DNA of 64,000 bases from Actinomycetes bacterium (GTDB lineage Bacteria; Actinomycetota; Actinomycetes; Actinomycetales; Microbacteriaceae). A program made the translations under genes and the position numbers. The DNA lies in assembly GCA_023386365.1 (NCBI GenBank), contig JAEWJX010000079.1, positions 6,868 through 70,867 of the forward strand, read 5' to 3'. The notes under the pieces are model-generated. The model was not told the origin of the DNA and ran no database searches. It worked only from the letters and a program-made list of their open reading frames with translations. This document shows positions 40,218 through 49,314 of the stretch, one piece after another; within the stretch, counting starts at the first letter, position 1; every line of letters starts with the position of its first letter.

Positions 40218-41570
40218 TCAGAACACCTTGCCCGGATTGAGGATGCCTGCGGGGTCGAACAGCGCCTTGATCCCGCGCTGGAGCTCGTACGAGTCGTCGC
40301 CCAGCTCCTGCCGCAACCACCGCCTCTTCAGCACGCCAACACCGTGCTCACCGGTGAGCGTGCCTCCCAGGCGGAGGCACTCGCGGAACACCGCGTCGGC
40401 GGCCGCCCACACCTGCTCCGGCACCTCGGCATCCGGGCCCGCCCCGACCACGAAGTTGGGGTGCAGGTTGCCGTCTCCGGCATGCGCGACGGTCGGGATC
40501 GAGATGCCGAAGTCGCGTTCGATGCGACTGATCGCGGCGAACATCTTCGGGAGCGCGCTCCGCGGAACGGCCACATCCTCGATGAGCACGGTTCCCCGTC
40601 GCTCCATCGCCGGATGGAATGCCCGCCGGATCGCGAAGAGCTGCTCCCCCGCCTCCGCGTCGGCGGAGATGTCGACGATCCCGCCTCCGGCGCGGAGGAG
40701 CGCCGCGATCTCGGCGGCCTCCGTCTCCGAGGCGGCGCCGTCGGTGCGGATCAGCAGTTGCGCGCCACGACCGCCGAGGTCGGATCCCAGGTAGTCCCCG
40801 ATCGCCTCGAGCGCCGAGGCGCCGAGCAGCTCCATCGCGGCAGGTCGCACGCCGCTGGCCGAGACGGCGGCCGACGCCGCGGCGGCTCGCTCGACGTCCG
40901 GGAACGCGGCGCTCAAGGTGATGACCGGACCCGCCACGAGCGGACGCAGGCGGACGGTGGCCTCGGCGATGATCCCCAGGGTGCCCTCGGATCCGATGAA
41001 CAGCGCGGTGAGGTCGTAGCCGGTGACCCCCTTCACTGTGCGGCGTCCCACCTCGAGCAGTCGACCGTCGGCGAGGACGACCTTCAGGCCGATCACGGCT
41101 TCCCGGGTGACTCCGTACTTCACGCACATGAGACCGCCCGCGTTGGTCGCGATGTTGCCGCCGACGGTCGAGATCGCGCGACTGGCGGGGTCGGGCGCGA
41201 ACCACAGGCCGTGCTCGGCGACCGCCTCGTTCAGGTCGCCGTTGAGCACGCCGGGTTCGACGACGGCGAGTTCATCGTCGCGGGACACCTCGAGCACGCG
41301 GTTCATCCGGAGCGTGGAGACGATCAACTCCCCAGCACCGCCGACGGCGCCACCCGCGAGGCCGGTACCCGCGCCGCGAGGTACCACCGGCACACGGTGG
41401 GCGCTCGCCCAGCGCAGCGCGGTCTGGACGTCGGCGATCCCCCGCGCTTCGACGACGGCGAGCGGCGCGGATGCGGTGCGCAGACCGGACTTGTCGGTGC
41501 GCATCGCATCGAGCAGGGCCTCGTCGGTGACGACGGCGGCTCCGAGTGCCGCCCGCAGCTCATCCAGCAT
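40218..41570 (-). CDS. FAD-linked oxidase, GlcD/D-lactate dehydrogenase-like
   Basis: A 450-residue flavoprotein of the vanillyl-alcohol-oxidase fold that oxidises a 2-hydroxy acid such as glycolate or D-lactate. The FAD-binding domain shows VVPRGAGTGLAGGAVG, TVGGNIATNAGGLMCVKYG and FIGSEGTLGIIAEAT. The C-terminal substrate-cap domain ends EHGVGVLKRRWL and GIKALFDPAGILNPGKVF. No iron-sulfur domain is fused. ATG 41570 has a TAACCT -10 6 bases upstream. It stands alone, divergent from the Ada-AlkA gene; the exact substrate is unknown. Confidence 0.92.
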   Translation of the reverse strand: MLDELRAALGAAVVTDEALLDAMRTDKSGLRTASAPLAVVEARGIADVQTALRWASAHRVPVVPRGAGTGLAGGAVGGAGELIVSTLRMNRVLEVSRDDELAVVEPGVLNGDLNEAVAEHGLWFAPDPASRAISTVGGNIATNAGGLMCVKYGVTREAVIGLKVVLADGRLLEVGRRTVKGVTGYDLTALFIGSEGTLGIIAEATVRLRPLVAGPVITLSAAFPDVERAAAASAAVSASGVRPAAMELLGASALEAIGDYLGSDLGGRGAQLLIRTDGAASETEAAEIAALLRAGGGIVDISADAEAGEQLFAIRRAFHPAMERRGTVLIEDVAVPRSALPKMFAAISRIERDFGISIPTVAHAGDGNLHPNFVVGAGPDAEVPEQVWAAADAVFRECLRLGGTLTGEHGVGVLKRRWLRQELGDDSYELQRGIKALFDPAGILNPGKVF

Positions 41571-41576
41571 GCCCTG

Positions 41577-41582
41577 AGGTTA
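41577..41582 (-). promoter_or_regulatory. -10 hexamer of a leaderless promoter for the GlcD-like oxidase
   Basis: TAACCT on the minus strand ends 6 bases before ATG 41570. Confidence 0.5.
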
Positions 41583-41643
41583 GCCCGTGGGTGATGTCCG
41601 ATTCCCGCTGGTGAACGTCGGATGCGGGTGCGAGGGTGGACAG

Positions 41644-43119
41644 GTGAGCGACCATGACACCCTCTTCGCAACCCGGTATCGGGCACTGTCGTCGCGGGAC
41701 TCCCGATTCGACGGTCAGTTCATCGCCGGGGTGCACACCACCGGCATCTACTGCCGCCCGAGCTGCCCGGCCACGACCCCGAAGCCTGGCAACGTCAGCT
41801 TCTACCGCACCGCGGCCGCCGCGCACGAAGCCGGACTCCGGGCCTGCAAACGGTGCCAGCCCGACGCCGTACCCGGCTCGCCCGACTGGAACCTGCGGGA
41901 CGACCTCGCCTCCCGCGCGATGCGGCTCGTACAAGACGGCGTGGTCGAGCGCGACGGTGTCGACGGGCTCGCGCGCCGACTCGGGTACTCGAGCCGCCAC
42001 CTCACCCGGGTGCTCACCGCCGAACTCGGCGCCGGGCCCCTCGCCCTCGCCCGAGCACACCGCGCGCAGACCGCCCGCACCCTGCTCGCCTCCACCGAGC
42101 TGCCGATCGCCGACATCGCCTTCGCCGCCGGATTCGGCAGCCTGCGGCAGTTCAATGACACCATCGCCGCCGTGTACCAGGCCACGCCCACCGAACTGCG
42201 GGCGCTCAGCCGCCGCGGTCAGCACGGCACGGGCGTCACGGATGCCGCCGGCAGCCTCACCCTCCGCCTGCCGGCGCGCGCCCCGATCGACCGAGACGGA
42301 CTGCTGCGCTTCTTCGCCGACCACGCCGTCCCCGGACTCGAGACCGCCGACGAGACCACCTTCGCGCGCCCCCTGGAACTCCCCGGCGGTACAGCCCGGG
42401 TCGAGGTGCGCCCTGACCCGCAGGGCGCGGGCTTCCTCAGCACCGTGCGTCTCGCGCGTCTCGGCGACGTGGGAACCGCCGTCACGCGTCTGCGTCGAGC
42501 TTTCGACCTCGACGCCGACTCTGCGGCGATCGATTCCGCCCTGTCGACCGACCCGGTGCTCGCACCGCTCGTCGCCGCGATCCCCGGCATCCGCATCGCG
42601 GGCGCCTTCGACCCCGTCGAGGCGCTGTTCCGCACCCTGGTGGGGCAGCAGATCTCGGTCGCCGCAGCGCGCACCGCCCTCGGCCGCGTCGTCGACGGCA
42701 TCGGAGACGGGCGCTTCCCCGATGCTGTGGTGATCGCCGAACGCGGGCGCGAGGTGCTGCGGGGGCCCGCGGTCCGCATCGACGCGATCGTCGGGATCGC
42801 GGAAGCCGTCGCCGAGGGGCGTCTGGTGCTCGACATCGGCATGCCCGTGGCCGAGTTCCGCGCCGCGCTTCTCAGCCAGCGAGGAATCGGCCCGTGGACC
42901 GCCGACTACCTTGCCATGCGCGCACTCGGGTCACCCGACGTGCTGCCTGTCGACGACCTCGTGATCCGGCAGAGCGCGGAAGCCCTCGGACTGCCCGCGA
43001 CGCGGGCGGGTCTCGCCGCCCACGGAGAACGCTGGTCCCCGTGGCGCAGCTACGCCGCCCTTCACCTCTGGCGTGCCCGGCCCGCACGCGTGCGCGGCGA
43101 GCGTACGCTGACGCCATGA
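41644..43119 (+). CDS. Ada(N)-AraC-AlkA fusion: alkylation sensor and 3-methyladenine glycosylase
   Basis: A 491-residue three-part protein. Residues about 1-80 form the Ada methylphosphotriester domain with four zinc Cys (GIYCRPSC and RACKRC). About 85-185 form an AraC helix-turn-helix (GVDGLARRLGYSSRHLTRVL, then PIADIAFAAGFGSLRQF). The rest is an AlkA domain with N-terminal subdomain, helix-hairpin-helix LSQRGIGPWTADYLAMRA and catalytic Asp in VLPVDDLVIRQ. There is no O6-alkylguanine transferase domain. GTG 41644 follows a GAGGG site. It senses DNA methylation, activates genes and excises alkylated bases. The stop overlaps the next gene (ATGA). Confidence 0.95.
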   Translation: MSDHDTLFATRYRALSSRDSRFDGQFIAGVHTTGIYCRPSCPATTPKPGNVSFYRTAAAAHEAGLRACKRCQPDAVPGSPDWNLRDDLASRAMRLVQDGVVERDGVDGLARRLGYSSRHLTRVLTAELGAGPLALARAHRAQTARTLLASTELPIADIAFAAGFGSLRQFNDTIAAVYQATPTELRALSRRGQHGTGVTDAAGSLTLRLPARAPIDRDGLLRFFADHAVPGLETADETTFARPLELPGGTARVEVRPDPQGAGFLSTVRLARLGDVGTAVTRLRRAFDLDADSAAIDSALSTDPVLAPLVAAIPGIRIAGAFDPVEALFRTLVGQQISVAAARTALGRVVDGIGDGRFPDAVVIAERGREVLRGPAVRIDAIVGIAEAVAEGRLVLDIGMPVAEFRAALLSQRGIGPWTADYLAMRALGSPDVLPVDDLVIRQSAEALGLPATRAGLAAHGERWSPWRSYAALHLWRARPARVRGERTLTP

Positions 43120-43874
43120 CGACCGTCTCGGTGGTGATCCCCGCGCGCGACGACGCCGAGATGCTCAGCCGCTGCCTCGCAGCCCTCGCCGCACAGACAC
43201 GCCTCGCCGACGAGATCGTGGTCGTCGACAACGGAAGCGCCGACGACTCCGCCGACATCGCCCGCGCAGCGGGCGCCGTGGTCGTATCTGAAGCGATCCC
43301 CGGGATCCCGCGCGCGTCCTCGGCCGGCTACGACGCCGCATCCGGCGACCTCATCGCACGCCTCGATGCCGACAGCCTGCCCGCGCCCCAGTGGATCGCC
43401 TACGCCGTCGAGCGGTTCGAGCGCGACAGCACCCTCTCGGTCCTCACCGGGATCGGCGACTTCTACGGCTCCACCCCGATCGTGCACACGCTCGGTCGGG
43501 TCGTGTACCTCGGCGGCATGCTGGTCTCGATGACGCCGTACCTCGGGCACCCCCCGATCTTCGGCTCCAACTTCATCATGCGGCGCTCGGTGTGGGAGGA
43601 ACTCGCCGGCGAGGTGCATCGCACCCAGCGGGAGATCCACGACGACCTCGACCTCAGCCTCCACATCAAGCCCTGGATGCGGGTCGAGTACGACCCGGAG
43701 TTCCGAGTCGGTATCTCCGCCCGACCGTTCGCCACCTTCTCCGGGCTGCGTCGGCGCGTCAGCTGGGTGGTGCCGACGCTCCGCAATCATTGGCCTGACG
43801 ACTCCCCCTGGGCGAGACGTGCAGCCCGCCGACGCTGGCAGGCGCATGAACGCGACGAGCGACGTCGCGCCTAG
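43116..43874 (+). CDS. Glycosyltransferase family 2
   Basis: A 252-residue GT-A enzyme: SVVIPARDDAEMLSRCLAAL, the nucleotide-sugar DNGSADDS element and the DXD-like ARLDADSLP. A hydrophobic patch GRVVYLGGMLVSMTPYLG suggests membrane association. EIHDDLDLSLHIK supplies the ED-type catalytic region. It is coupled by a 4-base overlap to the Ada-AlkA gene, although no functional link between the two is known. The 3' end overlaps the convergent hydrolase gene by 4 bases. Acceptor and donor are unknown. Confidence 0.9.
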   Translation: MTTVSVVIPARDDAEMLSRCLAALAAQTRLADEIVVVDNGSADDSADIARAAGAVVVSEAIPGIPRASSAGYDAASGDLIARLDADSLPAPQWIAYAVERFERDSTLSVLTGIGDFYGSTPIVHTLGRVVYLGGMLVSMTPYLGHPPIFGSNFIMRRSVWEELAGEVHRTQREIHDDLDLSLHIKPWMRVEYDPEFRVGISARPFATFSGLRRRVSWVVPTLRNHWPDDSPWARRAARRRWQAHERDERRRA

Positions 43875-44773
43875 GCCGCGCGGGCCTGCCCGAACAGGGC
43901 GAGCATGTCGCGCACCAGCTGATGCGGAGTCGTCTCGCACGGGCTGTGCCCGGTGTCGTAGACGGCAAGGCGCGCCCCCAGGCGATCGGCCAGCAGCGCG
44001 TAGCGCTCCACCGGCCACAGGTCGTGGCTGCTGGTCGCCACCAGCGTCGGCACGCCCGTCGCACGGACGTCCGCCGCGGCATCCGGGGCGACCTTCATGA
44101 GGCGCACGATGTCGTCGACGCACTCGCGGCGCGTGAACGCGAACCGGGACCGCACGAACGCCAGACGGGACGGCCCCACCCGGTTCTTGTTCGTGACGAT
44201 GCCCCAGATCATCAGCCCCGCGCCCTGCCGTGGGGTGAGGAAACGCGACAGCCACCCGATGCGCTTCACGTAGCGGTACGAATTCGCCGGATCGGGCGGC
44301 GTGGTGAGCAGGGTGAGGCTTCGCACCAGCTCCGGGTGTCGCGCCACGACGAGCTGGGCGACGATCCCCGCGAACGAGTAGCCGAGAAGATGGGCCGGCG
44401 CCCCCGCCTCCAGGAAGGCCACCAGATCGTCGACGAAGAGCGGGTAGTCGAACCGCTCGCCCGGGGGCGGGCCGGCGGTGGCGGATGCGTAGTTGCCCGC
44501 CAGGTCGTAGCTCTGTACGAAGTACCCGGCCTCGGCGAGCAGCGGGGACATCAGCACGAAATCCTCCTTCGACCCCGTCGCCCCCGGCACCATCACGACC
44601 CGCGGATGCGTCGGATCGCCGAGCGAGACCACCGCCAGTGGGCCGCTCGGCGCCTCGAACACCGACGCGACGGCGCCCTCGGCGGGGACCGCCCAGTCGA
44701 TCTCGCCGATCGCAGCGTCACGCCGCGCCGCGTCGTCGGCGGCCGCCGAGGAACGCGCATCGTGGACGGTCAC
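43871..44773 (-). CDS. Alpha/beta-hydrolase
   Basis: A 300-residue serine hydrolase. The oxyanion region is RVVMVPGATGSKEDFVL, the nucleophile elbow is LLGYSFAG with Ser in GYSFA, the acid is likely Asp in VATSSHDLWPVERY, and the catalytic His is in YDTGHSPC. Substrate is not inferable; peroxidase-, esterase- and lactonase-like relatives all share this pattern. GTG 44773 is preferred over the longer frame because a TATCGT -10 lies 6 bases before it. It is divergent from the DUF6328 gene. Confidence 0.88.
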   Translation of the reverse strand: MTVHDARSSAAADDAARRDAAIGEIDWAVPAEGAVASVFEAPSGPLAVVSLGDPTHPRVVMVPGATGSKEDFVLMSPLLAEAGYFVQSYDLAGNYASATAGPPPGERFDYPLFVDDLVAFLEAGAPAHLLGYSFAGIVAQLVVARHPELVRSLTLLTTPPDPANSYRYVKRIGWLSRFLTPRQGAGLMIWGIVTNKNRVGPSRLAFVRSRFAFTRRECVDDIVRLMKVAPDAAADVRATGVPTLVATSSHDLWPVERYALLADRLGARLAVYDTGHSPCETTPHQLVRDMLALFGQARAA

Positions 44774-44779
44774 CGGCCC

Positions 44780-44816
44780 ACGATATCCGGCACCGCCCCC
44801 CCGAGGGCCGTAGCAT
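44780..44816. promoter_or_regulatory. Divergent leaderless promoters: hydrolase and DUF6328 genes
   Basis: TATCGT on the minus strand (44780-44785) ends 6 bases before GTG 44773. TAGCAT on the plus strand (44811-44816) ends 6 bases before ATG 44823. Confidence 0.5.
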
Positions 44817-44822
44817 GCCGAC

Positions 44823-45320
44823 ATGGCCGCTGACGACGATGCACTGCCGGGCGACGGGCGCGACGAGACCGAGGCCGAGCGCCTCGACCGCAACTGGAAC
44901 GAGATCCTCCAGGAACTGCGGGTCGTGCAGACCGGAACGCAGATCCTCATGGGATTCCTGCTGACCGTCGCCTTCCAGCAACGGTTCGAAGACCTCGACC
45001 GGTACCAGGTGACGGTCTACCTCGTGCTGGTGGCCCTGGCGTCGCTCGCCACGATCCTCGCGCTCACCCCCGTGAGCCTGCACCGCGCCCTCTTCCGGCG
45101 GCAGGCGAAACCGCAGCTGGTCCGCTCCTCGAACGTCCTCCTGAGGGCGACCCTCGTCGCCGTGCTGCTGACCCTGGCCGGCACCGCGATGCTCATCTTC
45201 GACATCGTCGCCGGGCACCCCGCAGGCTTCGTGGCCGGTGCGATCGTGCTCGTGCTCGGGGTGGTGGCGTGGTTCCTCGCTCCGGCCGGCATCCGGGTCC
45301 GCAACCGCGGCGACGACTGA
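44823..45320 (+). CDS. DUF6328-like membrane protein
   Basis: A 165-residue protein with an acidic N-terminus and four helices in two hairpins. The family-like core is NEILQELRVVQTGTQILMGF, then LLTVAFQQRFEDLD, and a later VSLHRALFRRQAKP loop. Function unknown. ATG 44823 is preceded by a TAGCAT -10. The stop shares a base with the start of the YihY gene, so it heads an operon of membrane and stress-type genes. Confidence 0.8.
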   Translation: MAADDDALPGDGRDETEAERLDRNWNEILQELRVVQTGTQILMGFLLTVAFQQRFEDLDRYQVTVYLVLVALASLATILALTPVSLHRALFRRQAKPQLVRSSNVLLRATLVAVLLTLAGTAMLIFDIVAGHPAGFVAGAIVLVLGVVAWFLAPAGIRVRNRGDD

Positions 45321-46351
45321 TGGACGACCTCACCCGTCGCGCGCTCGACGCTGACGACCCGGGGACGCCGGGCCGACTCCCCCGGGGCAGTTGGCGTCTG
45401 GCCGTCCGGCGCGCCTGGCACGGGTTCGTGCGCCACCGCGGCATCGACGCCGCAGCCGCCCTCACCTTCTTCACGACGGTCGCCGCGTTCCCCGCCGCGC
45501 TGGCATTCGTGTCGGCGTTCGCACTGACGAGCAACCGGGAGCGGGCGGTCGACGACCTTGTCGCCGTCGCGAGCACGCTGCTGCCGGATGACGTGGCCGA
45601 GTCGTTCGGCGACGCGATCCGTCAGCTGCTGCAGCTCGAGAACCCGGGCATCGCCCTCGCGATCGCCCTCGTCCTGCTGCTGTGGACCGCATCCGGGTAC
45701 GCGACCGCGTTCGGCCGCGCCGTGAACGCCGTCTACGAGGTGCAGGAGGGGCGACCGTTCTGGGCGTTCCGGGCACGCATGCTGCTCGTCGCGATCGTGC
45801 TCGTCATCCTGGCGGCGCTCATCGTGCTGGCGCTGCTCGCGACACCGCAAGCCACCGACGACATCCTGGGTCGGCGCGGCCTGGCACCCGTCGTCGCCAC
45901 GGTGTGGAACTGGCTGCGCTGGCCGCTGCTCCTGCTACTCACGCTGCTGTTCGCCGCCGTGCTCTACACCTCCACCCCGAACGTGCGGCACCAGAAGATC
46001 GTGTGGGCGAGTGTCGGCTCGGCGTTCGCGATCGGAGTGTGGGCGCTCGCGACCGCCGGCTACGCGCTGTACGTGACGATCATCGGCGCCTACGGGGCCA
46101 TCTACGGCTCCATCGGCGTGCTACTCGTCGCCCTACTGTGGGCGTACCTCACCAACATCGCCCTCGTGGCGGGCGCCGAACTGGACGCCGAGTTCGTGCG
46201 CCTGCGGCAGCTGGCCCGCGGGATCCACGCGGACGAGACGATCCGCTTGCCCGTGCGCGACACCAGTCGCGACCACTGGATCGCGCGGCAACGCGACGCC
46301 GACGTCGCCGACGCCCGCCGCATCCGGGAGCAGGCCGGACAAGACGAGTAG
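45320..46351 (+). CDS. YihY/BrkB-family membrane protein
   Basis: A 343-residue protein with six helices. Family landmarks are RHRGIDAAAALTFFTTVAAF, the IALVLLLWTASGYATAFGRA segment followed by NAVYEVQEGRPFWAFRARML, and GSIGVLLVALLWAYLTNIAL near the C-terminal helix. The family was once called ribonuclease BN, but no nuclease activity is expected; a channel or transport role is suspected. ATG 45320 overlaps the upstream stop (TGATG). Confidence 0.9.
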   Translation: MDDLTRRALDADDPGTPGRLPRGSWRLAVRRAWHGFVRHRGIDAAAALTFFTTVAAFPAALAFVSAFALTSNRERAVDDLVAVASTLLPDDVAESFGDAIRQLLQLENPGIALAIALVLLLWTASGYATAFGRAVNAVYEVQEGRPFWAFRARMLLVAIVLVILAALIVLALLATPQATDDILGRRGLAPVVATVWNWLRWPLLLLLTLLFAAVLYTSTPNVRHQKIVWASVGSAFAIGVWALATAGYALYVTIIGAYGAIYGSIGVLLVALLWAYLTNIALVAGAELDAEFVRLRQLARGIHADETIRLPVRDTSRDHWIARQRDADVADARRIREQAGQDE

Positions 46352-46382
46352 CACCGGATCGCGCGGAGGGGAACCCCCTTGA

Positions 46383-46399
46383 GCGCGCCGTGGGCGCGC
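46383..46399. other. GC hairpin between the YihY and SDR genes
   Basis: A perfect 7-bp stem GCGCGCC/GGCGCGC around GTG. It lies 31 bases beyond the YihY stop and 14 before the SDR ATG, so it could be a terminator or a leader hairpin. Confidence 0.35.
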
Positions 46400-46413
46400 G
46401 GTCGGCTAGGAGC

Positions 46414-47298
46414 ATGGCCGACACCACGATCCAAAACCCGGTTACCCGCTACCGCACGGACGGCTTCCCGAAGCAGGAACAGGACCAACCGGGGCTGACC
46501 TCACGCACCGAGCCGGCACCCGACCACGGCGAGGAGAGCTACCGCGGCTCCGGGCGCCTCACCGGCATGCGGGCGCTGATCACCGGAGGCGACTCCGGCA
46601 TCGGGCGCGCCGTGTCGATCGCCTACGCCCGGGAAGGCGCCGACGTCGCGATCTCCTACCTCCCGGAGGAGCAGGAGGACGCGGAGGACACAGCGCGGCA
46701 CATCGAGGAGGCGGGCCGCACCGCCCTGCTGCTGCCCGGCGACGTGCGGTCCGAGCAGCAGTGCCGCGAGCTCGTCGAACGCACCGTGGCCGAACTCGGC
46801 GGGCTCGACATCCTGGTGCTGAACGCCGCGTACCAGGAGAACCGCGACGGGCTCGAGAACATCCCCACGGAGGAGATCGAGCGGGTCTTCGACACGAACC
46901 TCTTCGCGCCCATGTGGACCGCCCGCGCCGCCATCCCCCACCTCAAGCCCGGATCGTCGATCATCACGACGTCATCCATCCAGGCCTTCAACCCGGCGCC
47001 GAAGCTCATCGACTACGCGATGACGAAGGCGGCGCAGGTCGCCTTCACCAAGGCGCTCGCCCAGCAGCTCGGATCGCGAGGGGTGCGCGTGAACGCGGTG
47101 GCCCCGGGGCCCATCTGGACCCCGCTGATCCCGGCGACCAGCTGGCCGGACTCCCTGCCCGAGTTTGGCCAGGACACGCCCCTCGGACGCGCCGGACAGC
47201 CCGCCGAATTGGCTCCGGCGTACGTCTTCCTCGCTTCCGCGGAGGCGTCCTACGTCTCCGGTGCGATCGTGCCCGTCACGGGCGGAAAGGGGCTCTGA
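46414..47298 (+). CDS. SDR oxidoreductase (YghA/general-stress type)
   Basis: A 294-residue short-chain dehydrogenase with the extended N-terminus of the YghA/GsiB-neighbour stress group (FPKQEQDQPGLTSRTEPAPD). The dinucleotide motif is ITGGDSGIGRAVSIAYARE, NAG-like is VLNAAYQENRDG, the catalytic Ser is in ITTSSIQAF and YxxxK is in DYAMTKAAQ. The C-terminus has VNAVAPGPIWTPLIPA. Substrate unknown; relatives reduce aldehydes or sugars. ATG 46414 sits 4 bases after a TAGGAG. The stop overlaps the next gene (TGATG). Confidence 0.93.
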   Translation: MADTTIQNPVTRYRTDGFPKQEQDQPGLTSRTEPAPDHGEESYRGSGRLTGMRALITGGDSGIGRAVSIAYAREGADVAISYLPEEQEDAEDTARHIEEAGRTALLLPGDVRSEQQCRELVERTVAELGGLDILVLNAAYQENRDGLENIPTEEIERVFDTNLFAPMWTARAAIPHLKPGSSIITTSSIQAFNPAPKLIDYAMTKAAQVAFTKALAQQLGSRGVRVNAVAPGPIWTPLIPATSWPDSLPEFGQDTPLGRAGQPAELAPAYVFLASAEASYVSGAIVPVTGGKGL

Positions 47299-47564
47299 TG
47301 CCCGGATCACGGAACAACTCACTCAAAGACCCGAAGCTCTACGAGGAGCTGCGGGACGAAGGCAACAGCAAAGAGAAGTCGGCGCGCATCTCCAACGCCA
47401 TCGCGGCGCGTGGGGCCAAGAGCGTCGGCAGGAAAGGCGGGGAGTCCGGATCGTACGACGACTGGACGGTCTCCGACCTGCGGAAGCGGGCCAAAGAGCT
47501 CGGAATGTCGGGATACTCCGGCAAGAAGAAGGCCGAACTGATCGGCCTCCTTCGCCATCACTGA
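47298..47564 (+). CDS. Small basic protein with Rho-N/SAP-like C-terminus
   Basis: An 88-residue protein. The N-terminal half is Lys/Arg/Asn-rich (NNSLKDPKLYEELRDEGNSK, then EKSARISNAIAARG). The C-terminal DWTVSDLRKRAKELGMSGYS, then GKKKAELIGLLR, matches the Rho termination-factor N-terminal/SAP helix-extended-loop-helix fold, suggesting nucleic-acid binding. It is coupled to the SDR by a TGATG overlap and converges with the BCCT gene with a 7-base overlap. Similar small proteins accompany stress genes in actinobacteria; the exact role is unknown. Confidence 0.8.
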   Translation: MPGSRNNSLKDPKLYEELRDEGNSKEKSARISNAIAARGAKSVGRKGGESGSYDDWTVSDLRKRAKELGMSGYSGKKKAELIGLLRHH

Positions 47565-49258
47565 TCCCGGCGGTCGCCCCCGCCCCGACGTTCCTGCAGC
47601 TTGCGCAGCCACCGCGGGTGGTCTCCGACGATGCCCTGCTCGTCGCGCGCTTCGACCTCCAGGCCGTAGTACTCGCCGATCCGGTCGACGAACTGCGCGC
47701 GCTCCGCCTTCGCGTACGCCCTGCGTTCCCGAGTGAACGCGACCGCGGTCGACCAGCAGATGAGCAGCATCACCACGCTGAACGGCAGCGCGATCGCGAT
47801 CGCCGCCGTCTGCAGGGCCTTCAGACCGCCGGCGAGTAGCAGGGCGATCGCCAGAGTCGCCGTCACGACGACGAAGAAAGTGCGGATCCACCGCTTCGGA
47901 TTCAGTTCGCCGCCGGTGGCGATCATGCCCATCACGAGCGCCCCGGAGTCAGCGGAGGTGACGAAGAAGATGGCGATCAGCAGCAGGGTTCCGGCGCTGA
48001 CCACGGCGGTGCCGGGAACGTGCTGCAGGAACTGGAACAGGGCCGCCTGCAGGTCGACGACGCCGTCGGTCGACAGCGTGCCCGGGTCGCTCATCTCGAT
48101 GGCGAGCGCCGACCCGCCCAGCACCGCGAACCAGAGGATCCCGATCAGCGTCGGAACCAGGATCACGCCCGCGACGAACTGCCGCACGGTGCGGCCCTTC
48201 GAGATGCGCGCGATGAAGATGCCGACGAACGGCGCCCACGAGATCCACCAGCCCCAGTAGAACGACGTCCATGACGCCTGCCAGGCCTCCCCCTCCGCCC
48301 CTTGGAACGCACCGGTGTTGAACGAGAGCCCCACGAAGTTCTGCACGTAGAACCCCATCGACTGCACGAACTCCCGCAACAGGAACTCCGTCGGCCCGAC
48401 GACCAGCAGATACACCACCAGCAGGCCCGCCATCACCAGGTTGATGTTCGACAGCCACTTCATCCCCTTGCTCACCCCCGAGAGCACCGAGAGCAGAACG
48501 AACACCGAGATGATCAAGATGATGACCACTTGCGTGGTCTCGTCGGGGTGGGCGATCCCCGCCACATCCAGGCCCGCGCTGATCTGCAGTACTCCGAGCC
48601 CGAGCGAGGTGGCGACTCCGAACAGGGTGCCGACGAGGGCGATCACGTCGACCGCGTGGCCCCATCCGCCCTCCACCCGCTTGCCGAGGAGCGGTTCGAG
48701 CGTCCAGCGGATCGAGATCGGCCGGTGCCGCCGATGGATGGCGTAGGCGAGCGCCAGCCCGATCACCACATAGATCGACCAGGCGTGTACGCCCCAGTGC
48801 AGATACGTCTGGCCGAGGGATGCCTGCGCGAGTTGCGCCGAGGTGCCCGCGACCCCGGGACGCGGGTCGACATAGTGGCTGAGGGGCTCACTCACCCCGT
48901 AGAAGACCAGACCGATGCCCATCCCCGCGGCGAAGAGCAACGAGAACCACGACATGAGCGAGAACTCGGGCTCGTCGTCGTCGCGCCCGAGCTTGATGTC
49001 GCCGAACCTGCTGAACCCGAGGAACAGGCTGAACGCCACGAACGCGGCGGCGATGAGCACGTAGTACCAGTTGAAGGCATTGACGATCGTGGACTGGATC
49101 GCGCCGAAGGCGGCCTCGGCCGCGTGCGGGGCGATCAGCGTGAACGCCACGAACGCGACCACGATGACGGCGGCGGGCCAGAACACCCATCGCTGGAAGG
49201 CGGGCTGCGTACGCCGCGGCCGCGAGACAGGTTCCTGATGGTCCTCAGTTCCGCTCAT
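47558..49258 (-). CDS. BCCT-family glycine betaine/choline-type transporter
   Basis: A 566-residue secondary transporter with twelve helices plus charged termini. The BCCT landmarks are FAAGMGIGLVFYGVSEPLSH and the aromatic-box segment FYWGWWISWAPFVGIFIARI, then SKGRTVRQFVAG. It imports quaternary-ammonium osmolytes with Na+ or H+. The C-terminus (about 500-566) is rich in Arg, Glu and Lys like the osmosensing tails of BetP-type carriers. ATG 49258 has a TACCGT -10 6 bases upstream. It lies next to the stress-type SDR/Rho-N pair. Confidence 0.95.
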   Translation of the reverse strand: MSGTEDHQEPVSRPRRTQPAFQRWVFWPAAVIVVAFVAFTLIAPHAAEAAFGAIQSTIVNAFNWYYVLIAAAFVAFSLFLGFSRFGDIKLGRDDDEPEFSLMSWFSLLFAAGMGIGLVFYGVSEPLSHYVDPRPGVAGTSAQLAQASLGQTYLHWGVHAWSIYVVIGLALAYAIHRRHRPISIRWTLEPLLGKRVEGGWGHAVDVIALVGTLFGVATSLGLGVLQISAGLDVAGIAHPDETTQVVIILIISVFVLLSVLSGVSKGMKWLSNINLVMAGLLVVYLLVVGPTEFLLREFVQSMGFYVQNFVGLSFNTGAFQGAEGEAWQASWTSFYWGWWISWAPFVGIFIARISKGRTVRQFVAGVILVPTLIGILWFAVLGGSALAIEMSDPGTLSTDGVVDLQAALFQFLQHVPGTAVVSAGTLLLIAIFFVTSADSGALVMGMIATGGELNPKRWIRTFFVVVTATLAIALLLAGGLKALQTAAIAIALPFSVVMLLICWSTAVAFTRERRAYAKAERAQFVDRIGEYYGLEVEARDEQGIVGDHPRWLRKLQERRGGGDRRDQ

Positions 49259-49264
49259 CCGTCC

Positions 49265-49270
49265 ACGGTA
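49265..49270 (-). promoter_or_regulatory. -10 hexamer of a leaderless promoter for the BCCT gene
   Basis: TACCGT on the minus strand ends 6 bases before ATG 49258. Confidence 0.45.
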
Positions 49271-49314
49271 GCCACGTCACGGGCCCGCCGGTGAACCCGT
49301 GTACCCCGGCGGCC

